From contig JAFQBO010000132.1 of assembly GCA_017416665.1 (NCBI GenBank), positions 1-6,468 on the forward strand: a stretch of DNA of 6,468 bases, read 5' to 3'. Positions 6,294 to 6,468 of the stretch are shown here, one piece after another. The position numbers and the translations under genes are program-made. Source of the DNA: Oscillospiraceae bacterium (lineage in GTDB: Bacteria; Bacillota; Clostridia; Oscillospirales; Ruminococcaceae). A model generated the notes under the pieces. It worked only from the letters and a program-made list of their open reading frames with translations. It was not told where the DNA came from and made no database searches. How positions within the stretch are numbered: the stretch's first letter is position 1; each line of letters opens with the position of its first letter.

Positions 6294-6468
6294 AGCAAAA
6301 AGTCTTAACGACGTAGCGTGGGAAGCATTGTTTGACAAATACGACATTCTCAACAGAATTGATATGAACGGCAGTTTCAGAATATCCGCCGCACAAATCA
6401 GGGAGTACAGAGAACCACGTCTTATGGCTAAATTTGACCACACTGTAAATCTTCCAGGAATTTTTTCA
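6286..6468 (+). CDS. Probable type II restriction endonuclease, N-terminal 61 residues only
   Basis: An ATG at 6286 overlaps the methyltransferase stop (6291-6293) and opens 61 codons to the window edge, so the gene is truncated by the window. GGTGAG at 6275-6280 is a suitably spaced ribosome binding site. The fragment reads MSEAKSLNDVAWEALFDKYD, then ISAAQIREYREPRLMAKFDH and NLPGIF. From memory, this resembles the start of a family often annotated as type II restriction enzyme next to Dam-like methyltransferases, with conserved AWE-LF-KY, REPRLM-KFDH and NLP-IF blocks. It does not look like the DpnII/MboI start. No catalytic residues can be judged from the visible part. The position and the overlapping start strongly suggest partnership with the methyltransferase. 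A different DNA-binding or regulatory role remains possible. Confidence 0.62.
   Translation, partial: MSEAKSLNDVAWEALFDKYDILNRIDMNGSFRISAAQIREYREPRLMAKFDHTVNLPGIFS

Noticed and set aside
1..6468. CRISPR arrays, insertion sequences or functional tRNA/rRNA genes
   Set aside because: I saw no regularly spaced repeats, transposase motifs or complete cloverleaf in either strand.

Overview
The window looks like chromosomal DNA of a moderately AT-rich Gram-positive anaerobe. A clostridial relative of Ruminococcus (Oscillospiraceae) is my best guess. The basis is near-consensus sigma-A promoters, AGGAG-type ribosome binding sites, a very large soluble hybrid histidine kinase, and a YgjP-type metallopeptidase beside a DUF5662-type protein. 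The genus is inferred from style and was not demonstrated.

Layout: (1) 1-615, minus strand, holds the N-terminal 205 residues of a YgjP/DUF45-type zinc metallopeptidase whose C-terminus lies outside the window. (2) 644-1171, plus strand, is a DUF5662-type protein with HD-like His/Asp motifs, transcribed divergently across only 28 bp. (3) A compact inverted repeat at 1185-1205 separates this gene from the convergent next one. (4) 1215-4994, minus strand, encodes a 1259-residue cytosolic hybrid sensor kinase with six N-terminal PAS-like modules, HisKA, HATPase_c and a C-terminal receiver. It is preceded by an extended -10 promoter. (5) 4995-5456 is a 462-bp intergenic region with unusual content. 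It has a GC island resembling a tRNA 3' end, a perfect-consensus plus-strand promoter that leads within about 90 nt into a strong intrinsic terminator (a candidate small RNA or attenuated leader), a possible antisense promoter inside that unit, and a second strong promoter after the terminator. (6) 5457-6293, plus strand, is a Dam/DpnM-type DNA adenine methyltransferase. (7) 6286-6468, plus strand, overlaps its 3' end by 8 bp and is the start of a probable restriction endonuclease or similar partner, cut by the window edge.

The methyltransferase and its overlapping partner read as a restriction-modification operon. The sensor kinase stands alone, with no HPt protein or separate response regulator in view. 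The most novel material is the promoter-hairpin-terminator unit at about 5226-5349, just upstream of the methyltransferase promoter. It could be an independent small RNA, an attenuator feeding the operon, or a tiny hydrophobic peptide gene. The sequence alone does not decide between these.
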